DNA of 64,000 nt from Cuneatibacter caecimuris. Its GTDB lineage: Bacteria > Bacillota > Clostridia > Lachnospirales > Lachnospiraceae. The notes beneath the pieces are model-generated. The model had not been told where the DNA came from. It ran no database searches and was given only the letters and a program-made list of their open reading frames with translations. The position numbers and the translations under genes were made by a program. Where the stretch lies: positions 248,001 to 312,000 of the forward strand of contig NZ_SGXF01000002.1 in assembly GCF_004216775.1 (NCBI RefSeq). The letters are read 5' to 3'. Positions 28,458 to 36,617 of the stretch are shown here, piece after piece; within the stretch, counting starts at the first letter, position 1, and each line of letters begins with the position of its first letter.

Positions 28458-28760
28458 CTATTTTCCCTCTGCTGCATCCCTGCAAATCTCCCCCCATTCC
28501 TTCGGATAATCAAACACCCTGATTCCATACTCGCACCCCGGCAGCCGTTCCAGCATCCTCACGGCAATCTCCAGAGCCGCGTCCCCGTCCCTGACTGCCC
28601 GGGAGTTTCCCCAGACCTCCACCGCCACGGCAGGATTCAGCGTCCCTCCTGCCAGTTCAAGCCCCTCAGGGTCATAAAAAATCCTGTCTATGGCTCTTTC
28701 CTCCGCCACCCGGTACTGATCCCGGGTCCTCAGAATATAAATTCCATTATCCGCGCTCAT
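28458..28760 (-). CDS. Small phage/mobile-element protein of unknown function
   Basis: 100 residues, opening MSADNGIYILRTRDQYRVAE. Short proteins with this MSADNGIYIL opening are familiar from phages and plasmids, but the function is unknown to me. Mixed alpha/beta, no membrane segment. It is the last gene of the leftward sigma factor - DUF262-like - small protein unit, 36 bases after the previous stop. Confidence 0.6.
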   Translation of the reverse strand: MSADNGIYILRTRDQYRVAEERAIDRIFYDPEGLELAGGTLNPAVAVEVWGNSRAVRDGDAALEIAVRMLERLPGCEYGIRVFDYPKEWGEICRDAAEGK

Positions 28761-28796
28761 TTCCGTCCTCCTCTGCTGCTTTTGTGATTGGTATTT

Positions 28797-29882
28797 TCAG
28801 GAAATTCTTTTTCTGGTTTCCGCACCGGCATGATCCTCCGCGCTGTGCCCGGACAGCCACTCTTCCAGCAGGCATTCCAGCATCCCCAGCTTTTTGATCA
28901 CCGTTTCCTTTTCTCTGGAAGTCCGGCTGTCACAGGCCATATCAAAAGTTTTAAACCCGTATTTCTCCACCGGCCTGCAGTGCAGCTCATCCTGAAACGC
29001 TTCCAGAAAACCGCCAAAAGCCTGCAAATTTTCATTCCGCTTTGCAAATCTGCAGGCCAGAGCAAGCCAGATAAAAGCGTCTTTGCTGTTGAACATGCCG
29101 CGAAACCTTTCCTTCAAAAGATTCTCCATCCGATCCAATACATTCCGCAGTATTTCGAACTCTTTCGCCGTTCCATGCGTGTTTAAATATTTTCCCATCC
29201 GTCCCGCCTGCTTCTGCCAGTGGCCGGAATGAAAAGCCGCCGTCACTGTTTCGCAGATCACCCACTCATAGACCCCATGGATTTTTTCCCGCTCTGTAAA
29301 GGATGCGCAGTTCTTAAAAAATCCGTGGCCTGCCAGCTCCCTGATCCTTCCGGCATACCTGTAAACATGGGTCAGCGCTGTCTGGGAGGAACTCATGGGT
29401 ATTTGATTGTTGTACCTGCGTATCAGGCCGGATATCTGTTCTGTGGAGCAGCGGGGATGGATCACAGTCCTGACAGGAAAACTGTCGAAAGCCTGTTTCA
29501 GTTCTCCAGGAAGAGATTCAAATACGGCTCCCCTTAAATCAAAAACACCATCTGTTTCCCCCGGCTTGCATTCTATTATGCTGTTTTCCAGAGCGGAAGT
29601 GACTTTATAATTTCCATAACGGAAAAGCATCAGGCAGGAGGTCCTCTGTACGCCGTCCGCCAGCCATAGCCGCGCCGGTTCTCCTTTCCGTTCTTCTTCT
29701 CCCAGGATGACAGGCTGCATATAGTCTCCGGTGAGCGCTGTATAAATCAGCTCGTTCCTCATTCCCGCATCCCACTGCCCCGCCAGGCGCTGCACGTCCC
29801 GGTCCTCCCGGATCTCTCCCCTTTTTACCATCTCCAGATAATTTATCAGTGAATATGTATGTTCTCTGATCTGTCTTCCCAT
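28797..29882 (-). CDS. DUF262/ParB-like protein
   Basis: 361 residues from the ATG at 29882, chosen because GAGGAGGAG precedes it. The N-terminal half has the DUF262 layout: TYSLINYLEMVKRGEI (substrate-groove helix), then LADGVQRTSCLMLF, equivalent to the DGQQR(T/L) motif of the ParB/Srx-like nucleotidase fold found in GmrSD and DNA-binding relatives. The C-terminal half is helical. No HNH or DUF1524 nuclease motif follows, so it is not a complete GmrSD-type restriction protein. It sits 18 bases downstream of a sigma-factor gene and is transcribed away from the tail cluster. A regulatory or NTP-dependent DNA-binding role is inference. Confidence 0.65.
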   Translation of the reverse strand: MGRQIREHTYSLINYLEMVKRGEIREDRDVQRLAGQWDAGMRNELIYTALTGDYMQPVILGEEERKGEPARLWLADGVQRTSCLMLFRYGNYKVTSALENSIIECKPGETDGVFDLRGAVFESLPGELKQAFDSFPVRTVIHPRCSTEQISGLIRRYNNQIPMSSSQTALTHVYRYAGRIRELAGHGFFKNCASFTEREKIHGVYEWVICETVTAAFHSGHWQKQAGRMGKYLNTHGTAKEFEILRNVLDRMENLLKERFRGMFNSKDAFIWLALACRFAKRNENLQAFGGFLEAFQDELHCRPVEKYGFKTFDMACDSRTSREKETVIKKLGMLECLLEEWLSGHSAEDHAGAETRKRIS

Positions 29883-29900
29883 TATTCTCCTCCTCATTCT

Positions 29901-30467
29901 CTAAAGTAACACTTTGATATTCTCATACGCCTGTATGCCGCACAGGCAATCTTTATAAGTTTTTGGGGAAAGCGCCAGCATTTTTCTGATTTCAGTCCCA
30001 ATATATCCGTCCGACAGAAGCGTAACGATCTCCCGCTGGATTTCAGAGAGTTTTCCAAGATATACTTCCATCCTGTCCTCTTCAGAAATCCCCAGCCGCT
30101 CTGCCAGCTCCCTGTCCAAGTCAAAGGAAGAGGGGATCATTTCTGCCAGCTCCGCGCTGCCGTCCTCTCCTGCCGGCGCGTCGATGGATACACAGCAATA
30201 ATCTCCCTGCCTCTTCAGCCTGTTCCGTTTCGTAATCTCCGTATGAATCCTCTTCCGAAGACAGGAATATAAAAAGCCGTCAAAACAGCGGTTTCCGTCG
30301 TACCGTTCCAGCGCTTTGCAGAAGACCTCATTGGCCAGAGAATAAAAATCATCTTTGTCCATCTGCCGCAGGCCTCCGAATTTACACAGGATAGAGTCCA
30401 CCATCCTCCGCAGTTTTTTTCCGTTATTCTTATAATATTCCGCCAGTAATTGTTCCGTATCTTCCAA
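29901..30467 (-). CDS. RNA polymerase sigma factor (sigma-70 family, phage-type)
   Basis: 188 residues from a TTG start behind AAGGGGGCGGCAG. Residues ~30-90 form region 2 (DFYSLANEVFCKALERYDGN, FDGFLYSCLRKRIHTEITKR). Residues ~135-185 form a region 4 helix-turn-helix (LSEIQREIVTLLSDGYIGTE, RKMLALSPKTYKDC). Regions 1 and 3 are missing, as in small ECF/phage sigma factors. No anti-sigma gene is recognisable beside it. It reads divergently from the operon holding the RNA-polymerase-like protein and is a good candidate to start that operon. Confidence 0.8.
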   Translation of the reverse strand: MEDTEQLLAEYYKNNGKKLRRMVDSILCKFGGLRQMDKDDFYSLANEVFCKALERYDGNRCFDGFLYSCLRKRIHTEITKRNRLKRQGDYCCVSIDAPAGEDGSAELAEMIPSSFDLDRELAERLGISEEDRMEVYLGKLSEIQREIVTLLSDGYIGTEIRKMLALSPKTYKDCLCGIQAYENIKVLL

Positions 30468-30759
30468 TTCTGCCGCCCCCTTCTGCCTGAGTCCAATTCC
30501 AGGCTTCTTTTTGTTCCGAATCAGTTCGCTTATCGATCGAATATTTGTTCTTTATTTTGTGAGGCTATTTTACCTCTTTTTTCCAGTCTTGTCAAGTTTA
30601 TTTCTATGTAATTCCGCAAATTATTTCCTATATATTTTTTATTTTAGTACTTAAAATTGGTTTTCCGCAAATAACCGTTCATTTTGAGTGAATCTGAAAA
30701 CCAAAAAGAGAAACAGAACATAACAGTGGTTTTCTGACAGTTTAAAAGCAGGAGGACTT
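30468..30759. promoter_or_regulatory. Divergent control region between the sigma gene and the early operon
   Basis: About 290 AT-rich bases without a gene. TTGGTTTTC at 30657-30665 and its exact complement GAAAACCAA at 30696-30704 form a 9-bp inverted repeat with a 30-base centre. A TTCCGCAAA motif occurs twice, around 30612 and 30663. These look like operator or activator sites. I could not assign a confident sigma-A -35/-10 pair on either strand, which fits use of the element's own sigma factor (inference). Confidence 0.5.
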
Positions 30760-30984
30760 ATGGAAACAGAATATTTTTTGGAAAATCAGTATGACGCGGT
30801 TTACAATCAGCTCTGCCTGGCGTACCGGCCCAAAAGTGACGAAGAACTGACAGCGCTCTGGGCCTATCACCAGACGCACCACAAACAGCGGGGCGACCGC
30901 CACTGGATCGGCTTCCTGGTCTGCGAAGACCTGCTGCGCCAGAGGGGAAACACCATTCTGGACCGGACATACCCTAAAAATTAA
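30760..30984 (+). CDS. Small hypothetical protein, first gene of the early operon
   Basis: 74 residues, ATG after AGGAGGACTT. Tyr/Trp/His-rich helical sequence (LWAYHQTHHKQRGDRHWIGF). No family recognised. It stands 27 bases before the next small gene and is co-directional with the RNA-polymerase-like gene. Confidence 0.6.
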   Translation: METEYFLENQYDAVYNQLCLAYRPKSDEELTALWAYHQTHHKQRGDRHWIGFLVCEDLLRQRGNTILDRTYPKN

Positions 30985-31011
30985 AAATTCAGCTTGAAAG
31001 GACGAATCACT

Positions 31012-31215
31012 ATGAAAAAGACAAACCAATCTTATCTGCCGGCAACCCCGCCGAAAATCCCCACCCGCCAGGAATTCCACCGGCAATTCGGCGGCGTGGT
31101 CACTCCCCGGGATTTCAATTCCGCTTATCCTACCTACCCCAGCTATCTCGCTCCCCGCATTTCCTCTGCCCAGCAGTTTGACCGGAGCTGCCAGAGAGAC
31201 ATGGAACAAAGATAA
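31012..31215 (+). CDS. Small hypothetical protein, proline/tyrosine-rich
   Basis: 67 residues from the ATG at 31012, which follows GAAAGGACGAATCACT. Low-complexity, Pro/Tyr/Ser-rich and probably disordered (PTYPSYLAPR). Lies 9 bases before the 870-aa gene and is presumably coupled to it. Function unknown; possibly a small accessory of the polymerase-like protein. Confidence 0.55.
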   Translation: MKKTNQSYLPATPPKIPTRQEFHRQFGGVVTPRDFNSAYPTYPSYLAPRISSAQQFDRSCQRDMEQR

Positions 31216-31224
31216 GGAGGAATC

Positions 31225-33837
31225 ATGGGAAAATACGGATTAAAGATCAAAAATATTGAGGCCGGCACATTATATGAATACAATTTAGGGCTCAGGGAGC
31301 ACTATGAATCCCAGGACGCCATGTTCACCAACAGCCTGTTTTATGATTTCCTATTAAAAAACGGAATGAAAGTATGGAAAGAAGATTCCACCCGTGACCT
31401 CATCTGCCTGGAATTTAATTTCGGCTCCAGATCTTTTGAAGAAGAAATCAAAGGCCTTCGGAAGGCTGCCGGAAAAGCCAGGACAGAATACCGGATCGCC
31501 AGAGCCGGAGGCTGCAAAGACCAGATCCAAAGCGCCAGACAGAAACGGAAAAGAATCGCATCCCTCTTTCTGGCCGCAGGACAGCGCAAGGATCAGTACC
31601 ATAAAAAATCCAAAGAAGAAATCCGCGCGCTGTTTTATGAGGAAGGGGTGGACGTGGAATATGCCGCCAGGGCCCGGGACGGCTCTGTCCGCAGCCGGGA
31701 AACCATCCACTACAAAATGCTGTACCGCAGCACCGGGAAAGCCAAAAAAGGGTCCTGCATGTTTATCCGGGAAAAACTCTGGAAAAAGGCCATAGATTTC
31801 TTATATATGGGAATCCGGCTGCCAAAGCAGGACGCGGCCATTGTGGAAATCAGCGCCTACGCGCCCCTGGTATCCAGCACAATCATTGACCGGATTCAGA
31901 TCAATCCGGAAAATATCCTGATTCTGAAGGATGTGGACAGAATTTTTCATACCGATGTGATCAGCGTGGAAACAGACGAGAACAAACAATGCAGGGCGAA
32001 ACGTCGAAAAAACTACCCGCTGAAAAACACATTGTTTGACGGACAGGCCCTCATCGACAGCAGCCTCTTCCCTTCCTGGGGAAACGGCTACCTCCTCCTG
32101 CGCCATCACTTCTGCAAAATGGCAGCCTTTTGCTGCCGCATCCAGGATTTTTTCCGGGAGTACTTCGGAGAGGACTACCCCACCGCCACGGTCAAGGACA
32201 TGTTCGGCAAAGAACACTTTGTCAAAGACATTCAGCTGGTCACCACGGACAATGCCATGAAATGGCTGAAATTCGGCGTTTCCTATGAAAGCTGGTGCCA
32301 GAAAGTCCGGGAAAACGGCTCCCGGTTCGGTATTGTAAAAACTGCCCATGAAAGCAAGCTGGGGGAGGTCCAGAAAATGAGCTACCAGATGGTCAACTCC
32401 CTCTCCAGAGAAAGCATGCCGGGGGTGGTGCAGGAAAGCGTCCAGTATCTCGCAGAGCTGAAAAAGGATACCGGCAAGTTTCTGGACTATCTGGAAAAGA
32501 ACAGCAATTTCTCCAATGATTTTGAGGTGCTGGCCGCATTGTGCCGGCAGAACCCGGATTTTTCCAGGAGCGATTACTTCAGAGACCGGAAGCGGAAAAT
32601 TATCGAAGCCTGCGCCCGCCATATAAGAAGCGGTAAAATCATCCAGAACGCGGAAAACCTTGTAATAGTAGGGTCTCCCTTTGCCATGCTGCTTTACGGC
32701 GCCACAGGAGACCAATCCTCCGTTGACAAAGACGCCACCTTTTCCGCAGAGAAAGACGCCATCCAATGCTACACGGAGCGGTTCCGGCCCGGAGAATATC
32801 TGGCGTTCTTCCGAAGCCCTTTTAACAGCAGAAATAACCTGACCTGCCTGCACAATATTGACCACCCGTTTTTTCATCAGTATTTCTCCTTCGGCAGGCA
32901 GATTGTGGCCGTCAATCTCTGCGGCACGGATTTTCAGGACAGAAACAACGGCTCCGACCAGGATTCTGACAGCGGCTATACCACAAACCAGCCGGATATT
33001 GTGGAGCATGCCAGAAGGTGCTATCGGGAATATCCCACCATTGTGAACAACATCCCCAGAAATATCAATACCTATCCCAACACGCCGGACAGCTATGCCA
33101 GGATCGACAGCAGCCTGGCAAAATCCCAGACAGATATCGGAGAATCCAGCAACCTGGCCCAGCTGGCCCAGACCTATTCCTATCAGTTCCTTGACCCGAA
33201 GTACAGCGATTCTGTGTGCATTCTCTCTGTATTGGCCCAGGCTGCCATCGACAGCGCAAAACGGCGGTTCGATATCGACCTGGACGGGGAAATCAAACGG
33301 ATTCGGAAAGAGCTGGATATCAAAACCCACAAATATCCCAAATTCTGGCGGCTGATCAAAAAAGACTGCAAACCGGAGGATGTAAACCCCTCTCTGGACT
33401 GCCCCATGAACTTCCTCTGCGACCTGAGCCTCCCGGAATTCCGCTCCCCGGACGCCACCCTTCCCCTCTCCGGTTTCTTCCTCAAACATCCCCTGGACAT
33501 CAACCGCAAAACCTGCCGCAGGGCGGAAGAGCTGATCTCCAAATATTCTCTGGATCTGTATTCCTATAATATTGAAGAAAACGACAACGGAAAATATCTG
33601 CTGTTAAGAAACGATTTTGAAGATCTGATCCGGGACATCCGGAAAACCCGCCTCTCCGGCAATTATCTGGGCCTGTTTTCCTGGCTCATCGACCGGGCGT
33701 TCCTGATCACGCCCCAGATCAATAAAAATAATTTCAGGCTGAAATCAGTCATTCATAAGAACAAATCCATTCTTCTGAAAACCCTCTATGAAATCAATCA
33801 GGAAAACCTGCTGAGCTGTTTTACAAAATCCTGTTGA
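31225..33837 (+). CDS. Divergent single-chain RNA polymerase (YonO/RdRP-like double-psi barrel protein)
   Basis: 870 residues, ATG after AAGGAGGAATC. Reading the motifs: residues 272-282 DGQALIDSSLF followed by 291-298 LLRHHFCK fit the first double-psi beta barrel of RdRP/YonO proteins (DGxGxxS, then an RxxxxK segment). Residues 529-532 FRSP and 542-544 LHN echo the R-x-P..LHR block of RNA polymerase beta'. Residues 576-583 GSDQDSDS give D578-x-D580-x-D582, the position of the metal-binding DxDGD motif. Residues in SVLAQAAIDSAKR resemble the AVDxxK helix after it. The order and spacing agree with single-chain polymerases of this class, and the length is close to SP-beta YonO. The central G of DxDGD is Ser here. 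It ends the early operon, before a terminator and the tail genes. Without profile searching this stays a strong but unproved assignment. Confidence 0.7.
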   Translation: MGKYGLKIKNIEAGTLYEYNLGLREHYESQDAMFTNSLFYDFLLKNGMKVWKEDSTRDLICLEFNFGSRSFEEEIKGLRKAAGKARTEYRIARAGGCKDQIQSARQKRKRIASLFLAAGQRKDQYHKKSKEEIRALFYEEGVDVEYAARARDGSVRSRETIHYKMLYRSTGKAKKGSCMFIREKLWKKAIDFLYMGIRLPKQDAAIVEISAYAPLVSSTIIDRIQINPENILILKDVDRIFHTDVISVETDENKQCRAKRRKNYPLKNTLFDGQALIDSSLFPSWGNGYLLLRHHFCKMAAFCCRIQDFFREYFGEDYPTATVKDMFGKEHFVKDIQLVTTDNAMKWLKFGVSYESWCQKVRENGSRFGIVKTAHESKLGEVQKMSYQMVNSLSRESMPGVVQESVQYLAELKKDTGKFLDYLEKNSNFSNDFEVLAALCRQNPDFSRSDYFRDRKRKIIEACARHIRSGKIIQNAENLVIVGSPFAMLLYGATGDQSSVDKDATFSAEKDAIQCYTERFRPGEYLAFFRSPFNSRNNLTCLHNIDHPFFHQYFSFGRQIVAVNLCGTDFQDRNNGSDQDSDSGYTTNQPDIVEHARRCYREYPTIVNNIPRNINTYPNTPDSYARIDSSLAKSQTDIGESSNLAQLAQTYSYQFLDPKYSDSVCILSVLAQAAIDSAKRRFDIDLDGEIKRIRKELDIKTHKYPKFWRLIKKDCKPEDVNPSLDCPMNFLCDLSLPEFRSPDATLPLSGFFLKHPLDINRKTCRRAEELISKYSLDLYSYNIEENDNGKYLLLRNDFEDLIRDIRKTRLSGNYLGLFSWLIDRAFLITPQINKNNFRLKSVIHKNKSILLKTLYEINQENLLSCFTKSC

Positions 33838-34083
33838 GCGTTTCATTTTTCGGGACACTTGAACCGGGCCCTGGCCTCTTTCCCTTTGATTTATCAGGAG
33901 TTTGCGGATTTCCATAATATCCCCTAATGAGGGAGAAAGAAAATATTTGCGCAAATACCCTCTTTACTCCAACCAGGCAGGCGTTTTCCAAAATCGCCTG
34001 CCTTTCCTATAAACCGCGCCGCGGCGGCACTTTCCTGCTCCGCTGCGGCGCGCATGCCGCGGACACAGCGGCGGATACGGGAG
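33838..34083 (+). promoter_or_regulatory. Leader between the polymerase-like gene and the tail operon
   Basis: About 245 bases without a gene. It contains the terminator at 33975-34007, so transcription of the tail genes must restart beyond it or read through. A TTTGCGCAAATA palindrome-like site occurs at about 33948-33959, resembling the GCAAATA part of the motifs in 30612-30675. The region after the terminator is very GC-rich (GCCGCGGCGGC-type). Position suggests a late promoter, but no consensus is readable. Confidence 0.4.
33975..34007 (+). terminator. Terminator separating early operon from tail operon
   Basis: AGGCAGGCG (33975-33983) pairs perfectly with CGCCTGCCT (33995-34003), followed by TTTCCT. 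Confidence 0.8.
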
Positions 34084-34581
34084 GTGATTTTTCTGAACGA
34101 ATCAATACTGCGGGATATCGGAATCTATAAAGACAAGCTGATCAGCGCGTTTACCGGTTCCAGAGATGTGACAGAAATCCTGCTGGGCGAAAACGCCGGG
34201 GAGACACCCGCAGAGGAACTCCTCTTCACCAGGATTTTCCCCTATCTGGAAATGGACGAATCAAAGCCGGAAGAGGTCTCTTACCTCTGCCTGGAAACAG
34301 ACATACCCTCCGTCCCTTCCAGAATGGTCAAAAATCTGCGGATCACCGTTTGGGCCTACTGCCACAAAAACTGCCTGAACTATTCCAGAGCCGGCTATGC
34401 CGGAACCAGGGCGGACCAGCTGGCGGACGCGGCCGAAAGGGCCTTACGAAACCTGCAGGATCTGGGCATGGGAAACCTCCGCCTGGAATCCGCCTCTTAT
34501 CTGAGCCCCGCAGGCAGCAAATACTATGGCAGACAGATGACTTTTACTGTTTCGGACTTAAAGGTGAAAAATTCACCATGA
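34084..34581 (+). CDS. Tail-completion/connector-like phage protein
   Basis: 165 residues from a GTG at 34084; CTG at 34093 fits the GGGAGGTGA ribosome site better, and the ATG at 34054 has none. Sequence LRDIGIYKDKLISAF, then KNLRITVWAYCHKNCLNYS and GTRADQLADAAERAL, fits a small alpha/beta tail terminator or head-tail connector protein, judged mainly from position before the tail chaperone and tube genes. I do not recognise the exact family. Its stop overlaps the next start (ATGA), so the two are coupled. Confidence 0.5.
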   Translation: MIFLNESILRDIGIYKDKLISAFTGSRDVTEILLGENAGETPAEELLFTRIFPYLEMDESKPEEVSYLCLETDIPSVPSRMVKNLRITVWAYCHKNCLNYSRAGYAGTRADQLADAAERALRNLQDLGMGNLRLESASYLSPAGSKYYGRQMTFTVSDLKVKNSP

Positions 34582-35342
34582 GCATCTATACGTCTTTTGA
34601 CTATCTGAGCAATGAACCCTTCTATCTGGAAGGGATCGGGACAGTAAAATGCCCCACGCTGCGGGATATCCGCCGGATTACTTACCGGGTTTTCGAGCTG
34701 TACCTGAGCCTCGTCACCATCACCAGGGACAGCCTGTTAAAACTCTCCGGCATGGAAGAACAGTTCAGCGCCATGAGCGGTTCCGAACAGGAAGCCGCTT
34801 CTCTCTTTCACCTTCTTCTGTATAAAAATCCGGAGCTGATGATGGGCATGCTGAAATTCTTTTTGCTGGATGAGGTGGAATTCAACGCGGAGACAGGCAG
34901 ATTCGACATCTCATCCGCCTCGCAGGAAAAAATCCCCATGGGGTCTGTGGGAAGCGATAATTTCGAACTGTTCCAGGAAGAAATGAAATATATCCTGGGA
35001 CTGGGGCAAAAAGAAAGCCTGGCGCCGAAATTTGCCAATGAAACCGCCAGAAAGCTGTATCAGAAGCTGGAACAGCACCGGGAAGACCAGAAGAAGAACC
35101 AGAAAGCGGATGAAAACTACTCTCTGGACAATATGGTCAGAAAATACTGCACCCACAACAAAGTGGGAATCAACATCCTGAACGTCTGGGACATGACCTA
35201 TTATCAGTTCCACTCCATGTTCAGCGAATACTGCAGCGGCCGCCATTACGACTTCAACGACAGCATGGCAGCCAACACCTTTTCATTCAAAAAATCATCC
35301 GACTACAAACCCATGGAATACCTGAAAAAACTAAATATGTGA
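34578..35342 (+). CDS. Probable tail assembly chaperone
   Basis: 254 residues, helical, opening MSIYTSFDYLSNEPFYLEGI. The C-terminal part (NILNVWDMTYYQFHSMFSEY, then DFNDSMAANTFSFKKSSDYKP) resembles the tube-gene-adjacent chaperones of Firmicutes siphophages that hold the tape measure before tube assembly. It is located just before the tube gene rather than after it. No programmed slippery sequence giving a longer product is evident. Assignment rests on context and sequence style. Confidence 0.5.
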   Translation: MSIYTSFDYLSNEPFYLEGIGTVKCPTLRDIRRITYRVFELYLSLVTITRDSLLKLSGMEEQFSAMSGSEQEAASLFHLLLYKNPELMMGMLKFFLLDEVEFNAETGRFDISSASQEKIPMGSVGSDNFELFQEEMKYILGLGQKESLAPKFANETARKLYQKLEQHREDQKKNQKADENYSLDNMVRKYCTHNKVGINILNVWDMTYYQFHSMFSEYCSGRHYDFNDSMAANTFSFKKSSDYKPMEYLKKLNM

Positions 35343-35368
35343 TTTTAAATTCAAGGAGGAAATACAAT

Positions 35369-36103
35369 ATGGACATTAATATGGCAAACAGACAGTGCTG
35401 CGATCTGGACATCAGAGACTACAAGACAAAGACACCCTGGATGTACGCGGATTTCTGCAACACCACCACAATGGGCTTCAGCTCCGACGCAGTATACGCC
35501 AACAAGAAAGGCCAGAAATGCATTAAGTTCGACAACCCGCTGGACGGCACCATCGCAATGACCTTCCAGGTACATCCCTTCAGAGTATACGCCATGCTCA
35601 GCGACGGCGAAATCGAGACTTCCGCAGTGATCGCCAGAAAGGAAATCATTAAGGCTTCTGCCGCCGGTTCTCTGACCCTGGCAAACACGCCTGTGGCCGG
35701 TTCTGTGTTCGTTTACGCAGAAGATGATTTCGGCGGAAAAGCCATTGAAGGCACTGTGGCTGAAAAAGTATTCACAGCCAAAGAATCTTCCGCGCTGGTG
35801 AAGGATACTGCCTATGCGGTAGCCTATCTGGAGGAAAAGACTTCCGGCGTACAGAAAGTTTCCTTCAACAACAAGAAAGTTCCCAAGGACTTCTATATCC
35901 AGATGTCCACACTGGACAAGGACGAAAACGGCTCTCTGGTTCCCATGAGAATCACCGCTTACAAGGCGTCTCCCCAGAGAAATCTGGAGCTGTCCTTCTC
36001 TTCCGACGGAGATCCCGCTGAAATCACCATCACCTGCGACGCGCTGGTGGACGAAGACGGCAACGTTCTGGACATGATCGAGATCACGGAAGATAACAAC
36101 TGA
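35369..36103 (+). CDS. Major tail tube protein
   Basis: 244 residues from the ATG at 35369, after a perfect AAGGAGGA; the frame is open further upstream without a ribosome site. N-terminal MDINMANRQCCDLDIRDYKT followed by all-beta sequence, and a second beta-rich domain (residues ~90-150) rich in Ala/Thr/Val. Position between chaperone and tape measure, size, the strongest ribosome site in the cluster and the strong terminator downstream all fit a highly expressed tube subunit. There is no sheath gene, so the tail is of the non-contractile type. Confidence 0.7.
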   Translation: MDINMANRQCCDLDIRDYKTKTPWMYADFCNTTTMGFSSDAVYANKKGQKCIKFDNPLDGTIAMTFQVHPFRVYAMLSDGEIETSAVIARKEIIKASAAGSLTLANTPVAGSVFVYAEDDFGGKAIEGTVAEKVFTAKESSALVKDTAYAVAYLEEKTSGVQKVSFNNKKVPKDFYIQMSTLDKDENGSLVPMRITAYKASPQRNLELSFSSDGDPAEITITCDALVDEDGNVLDMIEITEDNN

Positions 36104-36194
36104 GTAACTGAGGCTGAGTTTGCCTGAGATGTTACGCTGGGCCGGCCCATTCCCGCCGGTCCGGTGAAAATATTGTAGTTGAATCAGACACCCG

Positions 36195-36239
36195 GGGGCG
36201 TCCGCTGCAATATCCATTCGCAGAGGACGCCCCTTTTTT
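36195..36239 (+). terminator. Terminator after the tube gene
   Basis: GGGGCGTCC (36195-36203) pairs with GGACGCCCC (36225-36233), followed by TTTTTT. A partial stop here would give excess tube mRNA over the downstream genes. Confidence 0.85.
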
Positions 36240-36240
36240 G

Positions 36241-36350
36241 TTGTATAAAAAACTGCGTTCCCTATGCAACAAAACCCTCCGGTGGATGCGCACTACGCGC
36301 TAAGGAAATATGGCTGCGAAAACACCGCGCTTCGGCGCGAGAGTCCGGCA
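36241..36350 (-). repeat. Copy of the ~125-nt structured repeat (reverse orientation)
   Basis: AAACTGCGTTCCCTATGCAACA, then AACCCTCCGG and GGATGCGCACT, match the reverse complement of the units at 55301-55555. The distal part diverges into a different GCGCGCTTCGGCGCG-like hairpin. It directly follows the terminator. No gene is present in 36104-36382. Confidence 0.7.
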
Positions 36351-36382
36351 CCTTTTTATATACACCGGGAAAGAAAGGAACT

Positions 36383-36616
36383 ATGAAAAAACGAATTTTT
36401 GACAGTCTGGAAGAAGTGACCGGCGCTTTTGGAGAAGGCGGGATCATCCCCATCACTTCCATGAAACAGGTGATGTTTTATATCTCCCGCTATCAGATCC
36501 AGCCGGTCTGGATCTGCCCTTCCACCACGAATGAAGGGAAAATGGCCTATTATTTTATCAAGGCTGAAACAAAGAAACCTTATGAAGAATGGATGAAAAC
36601 GAAAGGAGAGATCTGA
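36383..36616 (+). CDS. Small hypothetical protein before the holin
   Basis: 77 residues, ATG after AAAGAAAGGAACT. Alpha/beta sequence (ISRYQIQPVWICPS, KMAYYFIKAETKKPYEEW). No signal peptide or membrane segment. No family recognised. It lies one base before the holin-like gene, so it is probably part of a lysis or assembly pair. Confidence 0.55.
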   Translation: MKKRIFDSLEEVTGAFGEGGIIPITSMKQVMFYISRYQIQPVWICPSTTNEGKMAYYFIKAETKKPYEEWMKTKGEI

Positions 36617-36617
36617 C

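Noticed and set aside
28797-29882. GmrSD-type restriction enzyme
   Set aside because: Only the DUF262-like part is present; the HNH/DUF1524 nuclease half is missing.
31801-33489. Long reverse-strand open frame of 562 codons inside the polymerase-like gene
   Set aside because: Antisense shadow with no recognisable domain; the forward frame has the ribosome site and the polymerase motifs.
35369-36103. Contractile tail (R-type tailocin or injection system)
   Set aside because: No sheath, baseplate wedge, spike or ClpV/AAA gene. Dit plus Tal and a ~1,900-aa tape measure indicate a flexible non-contractile tail.
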